Shown here piece by piece: positions 40,614-49,600 of a stretch of DNA of 64,000 bases (within the stretch, counting starts at the first letter, position 1; every line of letters begins with the position of its first letter). Below the pieces are notes generated by a model. The model did not search any database, was not told where the DNA came from, and was given only the letters and a program-made list of their open reading frames with translations. A program made the position numbers and the translations under genes. Location: NCBI GenBank assembly GCA_035628915.1, contig DASPIW010000053.1, positions 1 through 64,000 of the forward strand. Reading direction: 5' to 3'. Source of the stretch: JARBUG01 sp035628915. GTDB lineage: Bacteria; Bacillota; Sulfobacillia; Symbiobacteriales; Symbiobacteriaceae.

Positions 40614-40664
40614 GTGCGTCACCATGAACCTGTCGACTGGTTTCGACAGATCATGGTGACGCAC
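40614..40664. repeat. Long interrupted inverted repeat
   Basis: GTGCGTCACCATGA (40614-40627) is perfectly complementary to TCATGGTGACGCAC (40651-40664). Inside, CTGTCGA pairs with TCGACAG. The total 51-bp palindrome lies between the small peptide gene and the CPBP protease leader. It may be a miniature mobile element, an operator or an RNA hairpin. Confidence 0.75.
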
Positions 40665-40922
40665 TGGCTTTGCGGCCGGCTACAGCCCGTCTACGTACAA
40701 GTGGAAGCGCCGCGTCGTCGGCTTCAGCGCCGAGGACGTGTACGAGCAGATTCGGCAGAACCGCAGCCGAATGGAGGGCTTTGCCTTCGACCGCCTGGCA
40801 TCAGCGTGGGAGCCATACAGAAATCCCTCTCTGACCCGTCCGCATCTCCCTCCTTTGAGGGACGCCCCCAGGTCGCACCGCTTGCTATTCTTGATCGTGG
40901 GAAGTCAAGGAGGGATGCGGAC

Positions 40923-41705
40923 ATGAACGGAATCCAGGTTTCCACTCCTGCCCCGGAAGAGCGACCGACCCTGAAACTATGGTGGGCAGTCATCCTTCAT
41001 CTGCTGCCGGGCGCCATGATCACACTCTTCTACGTGCTCACGGCCCCCGTGTTTCTCAGGGCAAACGTGCCGCCCATGGTGGCATTCTACTTGGCGATCT
41101 TGGTGGTATTGGTGCCGATTGAACTTGGTTTCCTGCTTCTGCTGGGCAAGCGTCGCAATGGCCGATTCTCTCTGGACGGCATCATCCTAAACCGTGAAGC
41201 TACCCCTCTGCGGCAGTACTATTGGCTGGTTCCGGTGCTGCTGATCTGGGGGATTCTCGTCTTTATTCGCATCGGGGTACCCCTCGATCAGTTCGTGACC
41301 AACCGCTTCCTGTTCTGGCTACCCGCCCTGTTCCAGCCCCCCGGGTTGGCGGCGACGACAACTGGCGTGGCCGGATACTCCCGGGCAGTTCTGCTGGCTG
41401 GCTGGACCGCTGCTCTGCTCCTCAACGGTTTTCTCGGCCCACTGGTGGAGGAGTACTACTTTCGTGGGTATCTACTGCCGCGCATGACGGCCCTCGGCCG
41501 CTGGGCACCCCTGGTCAACACGGTGCTGTTTTCGCTTTACCATTTCTTCTCGCCCTGGCAAAATGTCAGCCGGATCCTGGCGTGGCTCCCCCTGGTCTAT
41601 GTGGTCTGGTGGAAGCGAAACCTTCGCATCGCCATAGCCACCCACTGGATGCTGAACGTCGGTTATATGATGATGTTGTTGCCGGAGCTCCTTCGGGCCG
41701 GGTAA
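40923..41705 (+). CDS. CPBP-family intramembrane metalloprotease
   Basis: 260 residues with about seven membrane helices and the CPBP/CAAX-protease motifs: Glu176-Glu177 and Arg181 in VEEYYFRG, His in SLYHFFSP, and HWMLNVG near the end. Members cleave prenylated or hydrophobic peptides in the membrane and include bacteriocin self-immunity proteins. The ATG at 40923 with AAGGAGGG upstream is preferred to a much longer frame starting at 40614 that would read through the inverted repeat. A terminator follows at 41719. Confidence 0.88.
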   Translation: MNGIQVSTPAPEERPTLKLWWAVILHLLPGAMITLFYVLTAPVFLRANVPPMVAFYLAILVVLVPIELGFLLLLGKRRNGRFSLDGIILNREATPLRQYYWLVPVLLIWGILVFIRIGVPLDQFVTNRFLFWLPALFQPPGLAATTTGVAGYSRAVLLAGWTAALLLNGFLGPLVEEYYFRGYLLPRMTALGRWAPLVNTVLFSLYHFFSPWQNVSRILAWLPLVYVVWWKRNLRIAIATHWMLNVGYMMMLLPELLRAG

Positions 41706-41718
41706 GGGCTCAACGCAA

Positions 41719-41748
41719 AACCCACCTCTGGGCCTTCAAAGGTGGGTT
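41719..41748 (+). terminator. Terminator of CPBP protease gene
   Basis: AACCCACCT (41719-41727) pairs with AGGTGGGTT (41740-41748), 13 bases behind the stop. Confidence 0.65.
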
Positions 41749-41914
41749 CTCGCATTCACCTGCGACGGATGCCACCGGACGACCGAGTGAAACTTGCACA
41801 CCGGCCCGATTCAGTCTGCAGGGCTATCTTGAACGATTCCACTAAACGGCGAGTGGGCCTCATCATCCTCCTGGAAAGGCTAGTTGTGGGAAACAAGTTG
41901 CGGGAGGATGCATC

Positions 41915-42400
41915 ATGAGACGAATCGGAGCCGCACTCTTACTGGCCCTTGCACTAGTCATCGTCCCACATCAGGCCAGCGGGCAAAATGTAACTGAGTC
42001 AGACCTCTGGCAAGACACGGACCGTGCAGAGGCCCTTCGGCGAATGATAGTCGCCGCGTCCCAGGTCTGCTCGCGGCCGAGCCAACCACCGACAACCATG
42101 GAGCAGATACCTGAACTTGAGCGAGAGTTCATCAACACTGTTCGGCCGCTGATCCGATCGACTCTTGCAGGCGTCTACGGGCACGACAGGCCCTTCTGGC
42201 TGGAGAAGGTCACGCATGTCCAGTCACTGAAGAAGCACCCGCACGACGTCCTTCGGGCTGTTGTAGAGGTTCAGACCTACGAAGGGGCACACCATCCATT
42301 GGGCATCGACACAATTGAGTACCAGCTCGTGCCGGGTCCATACCTCTACGCATACCGGGTTGAGCACCGCAAGCACCCGGAGGCCCGCCCACGAAGATGA
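41915..42400 (+). CDS. Secreted DUF3888-like protein
   Basis: 161 residues with a signal peptide (IGAALLLALALVIVPHQASG). The end (VVEVQTYEGAHHPLGIDTIEY) has the His/Pro/Gly pattern of DUF3888 proteins of Bacillus-type organisms, whose function is not known. GGGAGGATGC lies before the ATG. It is monocistronic, and an 11-bp stem terminator follows (42413-42451). Confidence 0.72.
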   Translation: MRRIGAALLLALALVIVPHQASGQNVTESDLWQDTDRAEALRRMIVAASQVCSRPSQPPTTMEQIPELEREFINTVRPLIRSTLAGVYGHDRPFWLEKVTHVQSLKKHPHDVLRAVVEVQTYEGAHHPLGIDTIEYQLVPGPYLYAYRVEHRKHPEARPRR

Positions 42401-42412
42401 AGCACGGCACAC

Positions 42413-42451
42413 GGGGCCTGCATTCAGCAGTCACGCCTGGATGCAGGCCCC
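42413..42451 (+). terminator. Terminator of DUF3888-like gene
   Basis: GGGGCCTGCAT (42413-42423) and ATGCAGGCCCC (42441-42451) form a perfect 11-bp stem. Confidence 0.7.
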
Positions 42452-42691
42452 GCAACGAATCAGCCCGATGCTGCAGGGTGGCGCCGCACCAGCAGCTATT
42501 CCTATCAACCGAAGGTTATGTCCGTCTTCTTCAGTGGGCGCTCCGGTTAGGCTTGGCGGCGATCATGGCGACAAGAACCGTCGGTATGATGACGGACAGG
42601 TCGACATGGGCAGACCGGGCGGGTTTCTTCAGCCGGTGTGCAGGGCGCACAACCGTGAATATCGACGTGCACTTGCAGGAGGTGTCAAGCA

Positions 42692-43291
42692 ATGCCCCAA
42701 CTGGGTGAAGGCCATCCGATCTTTGCAGCGTTCTGGGGACGGTTCGGGCATCGGCAGGTGAGCCGGTTCCGGGCATCGGTCATCGGCCCCGCACAGGGCC
42801 ATGTACTGGAGCTTGGAGCAGGAACCGGCGAGAACCTCGGAGCTTATCTCTCTGCGGAGCGAGTCACCTTGACAGAACCTGACCCCTATATGCTGCGCCG
42901 AGCGGAAGCGAAGATTCGGCAGGCGGCCTTGCCTGCAGAGATTGTGCCCGCAGCGGCTGAGCGCCTTCCCTTCCCCGATCACAGTTTTGATACGGTGGTG
43001 GCAACCCTGGTGTTCTGCAGCGTGGAAGACCCGGACGCTGCCTTTGCGGAAGTGCGGCGCGTTCTGAAGCCCGGCGGCACCTTCCGGTTCCTGGAACACG
43101 TCCGGGCGGACACCCCACTTAGGGCCTGGTTCCAGGACGTATCAGCGCCAGTCCAGCGGTGGCTCGGGGCGGGTTGCCATCCCAACCGAGATACCCTGGG
43201 GATCATGAGCCGGGCCGGTTTCGAGATTGCGGATCTGGCTAGACCTAATCCGAACTGGCCCGTCTTCGCAGGGGTCGCCCGGGTGAAGTAA
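42692..43291 (+). CDS. Class I SAM-dependent methyltransferase
   Basis: 199 residues of the UbiE/Methyltransf_11 type. Motif I is VLELGAGTGENLG (38-50), an acidic strand end follows (VTLTEPDPYML), then FPDHSFDTVVATLVFCSV and RVLKPGGTFRFLEH. The substrate is unknown. The ATG at 42692 is behind GGAGGTG. It has no operon partner. Confidence 0.9.
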   Translation: MPQLGEGHPIFAAFWGRFGHRQVSRFRASVIGPAQGHVLELGAGTGENLGAYLSAERVTLTEPDPYMLRRAEAKIRQAALPAEIVPAAAERLPFPDHSFDTVVATLVFCSVEDPDAAFAEVRRVLKPGGTFRFLEHVRADTPLRAWFQDVSAPVQRWLGAGCHPNRDTLGIMSRAGFEIADLARPNPNWPVFAGVARVK

Positions 43292-43425
43292 GCACGGCCC
43301 GGGGGCCGCCCCCAGAGTTCGATTTGATTGGAGGCTGCGAGCTCCTTTGCCGCTGTGGTGAACTCCTGAGTGGAGACAACCATAGCTCGGGTGCCCCCGT
43401 AGTGACCGCGAGCAGCGGTGACAAG

Positions 43426-45033
43426 TCACGGACATCCCTTTCCGGGCGGTGGAATCTCCTTGCTGACGTCCCAGCGAACCAGCAGCGCCTCGCCCTGCTG
43501 AGTCCAGCCAAGCCCCAGCCCGTGGCCGAGGTCGCGCCGGTTGCCGCTCTCCACGGTCAGCAGCTCAATCGTGCCCCACGGGGTGAACGGGTGATCTGGG
43601 CCGTAGAGCAGCAAATACTGGCTGTCGGGCGACCAGAAGGCATGCTCCGGCAGCTTTTCTGCCAGCGTGCGGCCCGTCGCAGCCTCCACCAGGCGGGGGC
43701 CCACTACTAACAACTTCCCGGAAGGCGCCCAGTGGACCTCCGCGGCCGTCTGATCGAGGCCGACGCCCGCGCCTGACCACTCGGCCACTGTGCGGACCAC
43801 ACCCCTCAGGTCCAGTTCCTTGAGCACCAGCCGGTCCTCGTTCGGAGCGTCCAGGAAGGCCAGCGCCTGGCCGTCTGGCCGCCAAGCGAGGCCAGGTGTA
43901 CCCCGAGTACAACTGAAGGAGCCCCAGGTGGTCAGTCCCCGGTCGAGTTGAACCAGAGGCTTGCCGCTTCCGCTCTCCCGGATGATCAGGGATACCGGCC
44001 GGCTTTTCTGCTCAGTGGGATGCCCGGGCGGACCGTCGGGGTAGCTCAGCTCCGCCGCCCATTTTGCGTCGGGAGATGGGAAAGACAACCCATGTGACGG
44101 CGCATCGGGCGGCACTGTAGCGGGCTGGGCTGCGCCGGTGACCGGATCAATGGCGATTGGCTCCTGGCCGTTCCACCACAATACCCGCCCGTCCCGATAG
44201 CTGAGCCGCCACGGAATCGCGGTGGACAGATAGACCCGCTTCACGTCGCCTGTGGCCGGAGTGAGCCGCTGCAGTTCGGGCGGTGCGCCCCGGTACAGTC
44301 GGCGGACCGACTGATGGTACATCTGGAGCCCATTCTCGTCGCTGGTTTGCTGCACATACAGGACCGGCTTCCGGTCGCCGATGGCCACGTACTGAACCCG
44401 GTTCCCCTCCCACTCGCCCCGCAGGCCCGCGCCCGGCCTGGCATACTGGTCATCGGTGATGATGGATGGGCTGTCCGCCTGCAGAGGCCTGGGGTATTGG
44501 ATCCGCAGCCAGGTGTGCTCCGGCGGCACCACTTCGCCGCTCACCGCGGTCCATGGCCCCTGCCGGCTCGGCCCCGAGGCGAAGACTGCATCGATGGCGG
44601 GATCCCCGGTAAAGGTGTACGTCAGCGGGTTCCGGGCGCTGTAGGCGCCCACATCGAGGGTGAGCCTGCGCACCTCACCGGCTGCGAGGTTGAAATCGAC
44701 CTGATACTGCTGACCGTCCCAGCGCCCAGACGGCGCGCCCGTCACCTGCACCGGCGCCTGCTCCTGGAGGTTGTTGATCAGCAGGGAGAGCTTCACCGGG
44801 CCGGCGGGCAGCGCGATGGCGCAGTCTGACATGGGGAGCGGCATCATCACCCCGGAGGTCAGGATCGAGATGGAGGGCGGGCCCGCGGTCACGGGGCCCC
44901 GGCATGGTTCCGGTTCAGCCGGCTGGGTAGGCGGGGCAGGTGGCTCAGCCGTCGGGGCGGGCGCAGAGGTGCTGCAGCCCGAGGCTGAGATGACCAGGAG
45001 AGCCGTCAGCACCAGCGTGATTCGCTTCATCAT
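43426..45033 (-). CDS. Lipoprotein with C-terminal TolB/beta-propeller-like repeats
   Basis: 535 residues. A lipoprotein signal (TALLVISASGC) is followed by a Pro/Ala-rich linker, a beta-rich domain (about 55-230), and a second half with repeated blades of the type SPDAKWAAELSYPDG, WRPDGQALAFLDAPN, WAPSGKLLVVGPRL and WSPDSQYLLLYGPD, typical of TolB/WD40-like propellers. It is a surface-anchored protein probably binding other proteins or sugars. GGAGGAGATAC precedes the ATG. Confidence 0.82.
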   Translation of the reverse strand: MMKRITLVLTALLVISASGCSTSAPAPTAEPPAPPTQPAEPEPCRGPVTAGPPSISILTSGVMMPLPMSDCAIALPAGPVKLSLLINNLQEQAPVQVTGAPSGRWDGQQYQVDFNLAAGEVRRLTLDVGAYSARNPLTYTFTGDPAIDAVFASGPSRQGPWTAVSGEVVPPEHTWLRIQYPRPLQADSPSIITDDQYARPGAGLRGEWEGNRVQYVAIGDRKPVLYVQQTSDENGLQMYHQSVRRLYRGAPPELQRLTPATGDVKRVYLSTAIPWRLSYRDGRVLWWNGQEPIAIDPVTGAAQPATVPPDAPSHGLSFPSPDAKWAAELSYPDGPPGHPTEQKSRPVSLIIRESGSGKPLVQLDRGLTTWGSFSCTRGTPGLAWRPDGQALAFLDAPNEDRLVLKELDLRGVVRTVAEWSGAGVGLDQTAAEVHWAPSGKLLVVGPRLVEAATGRTLAEKLPEHAFWSPDSQYLLLYGPDHPFTPWGTIELLTVESGNRRDLGHGLGLGWTQQGEALLVRWDVSKEIPPPGKGCP

Positions 45034-45235
45034 GTATCTCCTCCGTTACGGGGGGTCGTGCGACCACCGGACAACTCCCATATTGTGACGTATGTACTTG
45101 AGGGTAGGTTTTCGGGGTTTCTTGGGCGCTGTCAGCTTGCGTGGGACCCACGATGGCGAATGCGCGAGGGCCGCCGCAAATAGTGCAGCGGCCCTCGCGT
45201 TGCCTGCGACTTCATCGGCTTTAGGCCACTTGGGC

Positions 45236-46051
45236 TCACAGACAGAGGGTGTGGGTGCGAGCAAGTACCGGTTCAAGTTCGGTCAGCGCCTGGACCCCGT
45301 TCCGGGGGTCGGGGAAGCGGCATTCGGCGATGTGGTAGTGGATGGCGTTGGTGTCCGCCACGGTGCGCAGGTAGATGGGGATGATGGGCCAGGCCGGATC
45401 GACCCGGGGCGCCAGCGCCAGGATGGGGTAGACGAGCTTGTGCTTGGCCAGTGTCCGGGTGTCGGTGCCGCTCTTCGCTTCCAATATGAAGAGGTGCGGC
45501 TTGCCGCCGCGGCTGCCCGTGAAGACGGCGTCGATTTCGACCTGGCCGCCCATGTGGATGAGGATGGCGCCCATGTGGGCGTGGGGGCGGAAGCGGAAGG
45601 TATATGTACTGGAGCCGGTGGCCGGCGCTGCTGTGGGGTAGGGCGGGTCGAGGCCGAGCGCGTGGCCGATGAGGCCGGAGGCGAACGCCAGGTTGACGAG
45701 GCTGGTTTCGGTGAGCGTGGGGAAGACCCGGTAGGGGGTGATGGCTTCTTTCGCGCTCTCGTAGGCTTCGGGTGGCCTTTTCCCGAAGAGCTCATCGTCG
45801 TGGAGGAAGAAGTCGTGCAGGTGGCCGGGGGTGCCGATGAGGACGAAGTGGCCTTTGCCCAGGCGGAGGACCATGGTGTTCTTGGCCTTGAGGGATGGGG
45901 CGAGCCGTTCGAGGTGGTCGACGGAGATGGCCTGGGCGGTGTCTTTCTTGGGTATGTGGTTCCCCGTGAGGTAGTCTTGGAAGGATGTGGGGCCGAAGAG
46001 GGACCAGGGGCCGATCATAGCGGATAGGGCAGGACCGAAGGGGTCTGACAC
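45236..46051 (-). CDS. Putative PD-(D/E)xK nuclease-like protein
   Basis: 271 residues from GTG 46051, set by GGGAGGTGA 5-6 bases upstream; a longer frame to 46258 lacks a ribosome site. The C-terminal part has VEIDAVFTGSRGGKPHLFIL followed by EAKSG, the Asp...Glu-x-Lys arrangement of PD-(D/E)xK nucleases, and then THTLAKHKLVYP-like helices. The N-terminal part (SLFGPTSFQDYLTGNHIPKK, LRLGKGHFVLIG) is unrecognised. It lies at the downstream end of the defence-like operon on the same strand but with its own leader. It may be an accessory restriction endonuclease. Confidence 0.65.
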   Translation of the reverse strand: MSDPFGPALSAMIGPWSLFGPTSFQDYLTGNHIPKKDTAQAISVDHLERLAPSLKAKNTMVLRLGKGHFVLIGTPGHLHDFFLHDDELFGKRPPEAYESAKEAITPYRVFPTLTETSLVNLAFASGLIGHALGLDPPYPTAAPATGSSTYTFRFRPHAHMGAILIHMGGQVEIDAVFTGSRGGKPHLFILEAKSGTDTRTLAKHKLVYPILALAPRVDPAWPIIPIYLRTVADTNAIHYHIAECRFPDPRNGVQALTELEPVLARTHTLCL

Positions 46052-46363
46052 GCTGGTCACCTCCCACCTTCGATCATAGCTGAAATGTTGAAGGCCGGGA
46101 ATGGTGTTCCCGGCCTCAGGCTGTCCCACATCGAGCCTCGCCATGGTTGCATGAGGCAGCCTCATTGGGGGGGTACTTGCCAAAACCCGAAACCAATACT
46201 CCACCTGCATCCGCTTTGCGGATGGCAGGGGCCAGTCTGTCAGCCAGATGGGCCGCACATCGGTGCGGCCTATCAGATTCCTGACAGCTGCGCGCTGCCC
46301 ACCGGTCCCTCGTCGTGCAAGACCAGTTGCGTCGGGCCATCAGTGCCTTCTTTTGCTTAAGCG
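46052..46363. repeat. Intergenic region with GC-rich hairpins
   Basis: No gene is seen. There are three hairpins: GGCCGGGAA (46093-46101) with TTCCCGGCC (46107-46115), GCATCCGC with GCGGATGGC near 46210, and GGCCGCAC with GTGCGGCC near 46250-46270. The last may terminate the operon that comes from the right. Confidence 0.6.
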
Positions 46364-46660
46364 TTACACCTTCTGAAACCCATATATCTCCTGATTCGCG
46401 CTTGTGATGTACTGGAGGATCGTCGAGAACAATTCGTACTGGCCCATCTTGACGTCAAATCCCCGCTTCTTCAGCTCTGCAGCAATCTCAAACACCGTAA
46501 GCGGCCTTCTCGCGTGCAGCAGCACTGCCTGAATCGCGTTCGTCACTGTCATGCTCCCCAGCTTCTCCAGGCTTGGCAGTTGCTCCGGTACCCGGGTGGC
46601 CCTAAACCTGACACTCTCAACCCCCTCAAACAGCACCCTCCGTGGCAGATTTGTCGCCAC
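46364..46660 (-). CDS. Small winged-helix-like protein at end of defence operon
   Basis: 98 residues from GTG 46660, overlapping the helicase gene by 35 bases. The C-terminal 65 residues (VTNAIQAVLLHARRPLTVFE to FSTILQYITSANQEIYGFQKV) look like a HARE-HTH/winged-helix domain, a type often found in restriction systems and thought to bind DNA. It is translationally coupled to the helicase and so is probably part of the same system. Confidence 0.6.
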   Translation of the reverse strand: MATNLPRRVLFEGVESVRFRATRVPEQLPSLEKLGSMTVTNAIQAVLLHARRPLTVFEIAAELKKRGFDVKMGQYELFSTILQYITSANQEIYGFQKV

Positions 46661-49600
46661 CGCCGCCCCCTCCCTCCTGAAGCATCACGCGCACCCGCTG
46701 CTTGGAAAAAGACCTCGTCCGGTTCCGCTCCCCGCACCCATACTGCATCAAGCAGAATGGGCAGCCCTCGTCGCAGCAATCGCTGTCCGATGTCTGGCGC
46801 ACGATCGTCATCGCTTCCTCAAGATGCGTCCGTTCTCCCGCCCCGTTCACCCGACGTAGCAGGTCTACGATACCGAAGCCGCCCTCAACATCCTCGTACA
46901 CCAGATACCGGCCGTCAGGGAGCCTCAACTCGCCCAACTGGCGCACATCGACACCTGCCACGTGCTGGAGGGCCACGCGCAGGCCGTGGGCCAGGGTGTG
47001 GGCAACCCGCTCGCGCTCCTGTCTCGGAAGGGCAGAGTCCGCAGCAATCACCGCTGCTCGGGTCCGGAAGTTCCTGCCGAGGATCACGTACTTCCGCCTC
47101 TGAAGATCGTGCGACGGGTCCTTCACACAAAACGACGGAGCGCCCTGCCTTATTACGCCGCCACAGCCAGGTACGCCACAAACGCACAGCAGGGTCGGCG
47201 GCTCCCTGCGACCGTCGTCGAAGACCGCGGAGCCGGCATGCACAAAGCTGGCCAGGTCGACCCAGGCAAAGCCCAGGGAGAAGCCCGGCAGGGCAATCTC
47301 TTCATCCAGCACATCCACATCAAGCGCCTGCTGCGTCGACTCGGGGTAAGTCGCCTTCACGTCCGAGTCCCTTGTTGCAGTCCGATAGATCATCTGGGCA
47401 GTCAGTTTGGCGACTCCGTCCACCGGATTCTCCTGGAGCACCACTGTCGCCGGGGCGATGGTAACCTTACCCGGCACCACGAGTTCCAGTCGCCGAATTC
47501 GATCAGCCTCACCGCAGTGGCAAACGCCGGGGCGAGCTTCAGACTCAAACAGAGCGCCGCAGTTCTCGCAGCCCCACCGATGGTCGCCGAACTGTTGTCG
47601 GAGTTGCAGGGTTGCGTACCCGGCCTCCTTCAGGTCGATTACAATGTGCGGCTGCTCCTCCAGGAGGACCGCTGCCGCCGGGTAGTACTCCCGTAGGGCC
47701 AGCCCGAGCTCTCGGGCAGTCAAAAGGTCGACACCGGCAGCCGCCTCTTCCTCCTCGGACTCGCCTTTCCGCAGGTAGACCGTTACGTCGTTGCTCACGG
47801 AGCGCAGGCTGTAAGCGTACCGCTTCGCTTCGGTCATCTGCTGGACATCCACCAGACGCTGCTTCTGCAGCCCGTCCTGGAGCGTCAGAATGGCCTGGCT
47901 CTGCTCCAGCAACACTGCGCGTCGGCGGGTCAATACCGCACGCTGGGCCGCATCGCTGGGTTTGAGCTTCATGATCTGGCGCTGCACCTGATTCGATTCC
48001 TCGGCCAGTTGCTCCCACTGGCTGTTCAAGTCGTTCAGCAGCTTCCCCACAAAACCGTACACGTTGTCGGGGAAGTGGAGCAGCACCTCTTCGACCAGGC
48101 TCTCCTTCTCAGCGGCCGTCATTTCAGCCCCAAGCAAGCACTGCAGCCATGCCTTCAGGTCACTGAAGTTGCCGGTGACCACGTCGTTGAGCACCGCAAG
48201 GGACTCGCCCTGATTTACCTGGTCGACCCGGGCGTAGAGCAGGTTGGTCAGTCGCAGGTACTTCGCTGCATCGCCCGGCACGGTCGGCACCGCCGGATCG
48301 TCGGCCACGAAGTACGCAATATCGTCCACGTTTTTCCGCTGCCAGGGCACCCGGTACTTCGTTGCGATGAAGTCCAGCACCCCCCAGGTCAGCGCGATGC
48401 GGGCCACCTCCTGGTTGGCGGTGGTGAGCGGAACTGGCTGAGCAGCGGAGTCGATCAGTTTGTGCGGGTCGCGGTGATAGTAGTAGTCGATCGGGTTCGA
48501 CTTGCTGACCGTGAAAATGAGCGCCCGCTTGGACTTGCGCCCTGCCCGCCCGATGCGCTGCAGATAGGCGTTGATGTTCGGCGGCGTGCCGTAAAGCGCC
48601 ATCACATTCAGGTTGCCGATGTCGACACCGACTTCCATCGCCGGGCCAGAAGAGATGTGGTGCAGGGAGGGCCGGGTCTTGAATTCGAACTCGATGCGAC
48701 GCCGCAACTCCTTGGGTGTATCGCCCTTGTAGACCCGGCTGACGAGGAGAGCCGCCGGCGAGTACAGCAGTTCGTAGGCATCCGGGCTGAAGTAGCGGCT
48801 CCCGGGCTTCGCCCGTTCCTCCAGCGGGATCGCATAGTGAACCAGTCCCTGGCTTGACCGCTCGGTAATCGTCAACTCGGCCGTGGAAACGAAACGATCG
48901 GCCCACGGATCCCAGTTCGCCGGATGATTCTGGTTAACCAGGGTGACGTGCAGCAGACTGCGCTTTACATATAGCCGGTTCCGCTCTTCCGTCAGGACGC
49001 CGTCGGTGTAGAAGAGTTGGCGTAGAGCCTCTCGGACCGGTGCATCGAGGCGGCTGTCCTCCAGCACGTCCTGCCGCCAGCGGCCCTGATGGCTCTGCCA
49101 AAAGAGACCCAGAGCCGCCTGCTTTGCCGCCGGCAATACGCCCAGCGAGGGGTCCGGCTTGAGGTCGAACAATCCCGATCGAACGAGAGACGGCTCCCCG
49201 AAGTGCCGCCGCGAAGGCCGGATTAAGTCCAGCAACATCCCCTCCAGGGTGCCCTTACGGAACCGGGGTTGCGTCCGCGGCGGAACCAGATCGCGGTAAA
49301 TCTCTTGACGAGCGCCATCGCCGTAGACCAGCGCCCCGTACTCTTCCACCGCAGCCATCGTCTTGGCGGTTAGTTGATCTAGGGGCAGCTGACCGCCCGC
49401 GTTACGGAGGATTTCGTAAAGCAAAGCTTCGAGGAAGTGGGTCCGTTCGGGCTCGTTGAAGTTACGGTTGACCGCCTCCATATCCCGGATAGAGTCCGAG
49501 AAGGTGAGCATCTTGGCGGTCTTCAACCGTTCCGTAAGCGGGCGGCCCTCATCCTTCAGGAGGCTGCGCAGCAGGAACTGGCTGCTGGTGGCCAGGATGT

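Noticed and set aside
40614..40922. Long N-terminal extension of the CPBP protease frame, and a plus-strand fragment reading YSPSTYKWKRRVVGFSAEDV at about 40680-40830
   Set aside because: The extension runs through the palindrome and lacks a ribosome site, while ATG 40923 has a strong one. The fragment looks like the tail of some gene but has no start, no partner and no recognisable family, so no gene is called.
46116..46340. Small frames between the nuclease candidate and the winged-helix gene
   Set aside because: They cover GC-rich hairpins and lack start signals; intergenic repeats explain them better.
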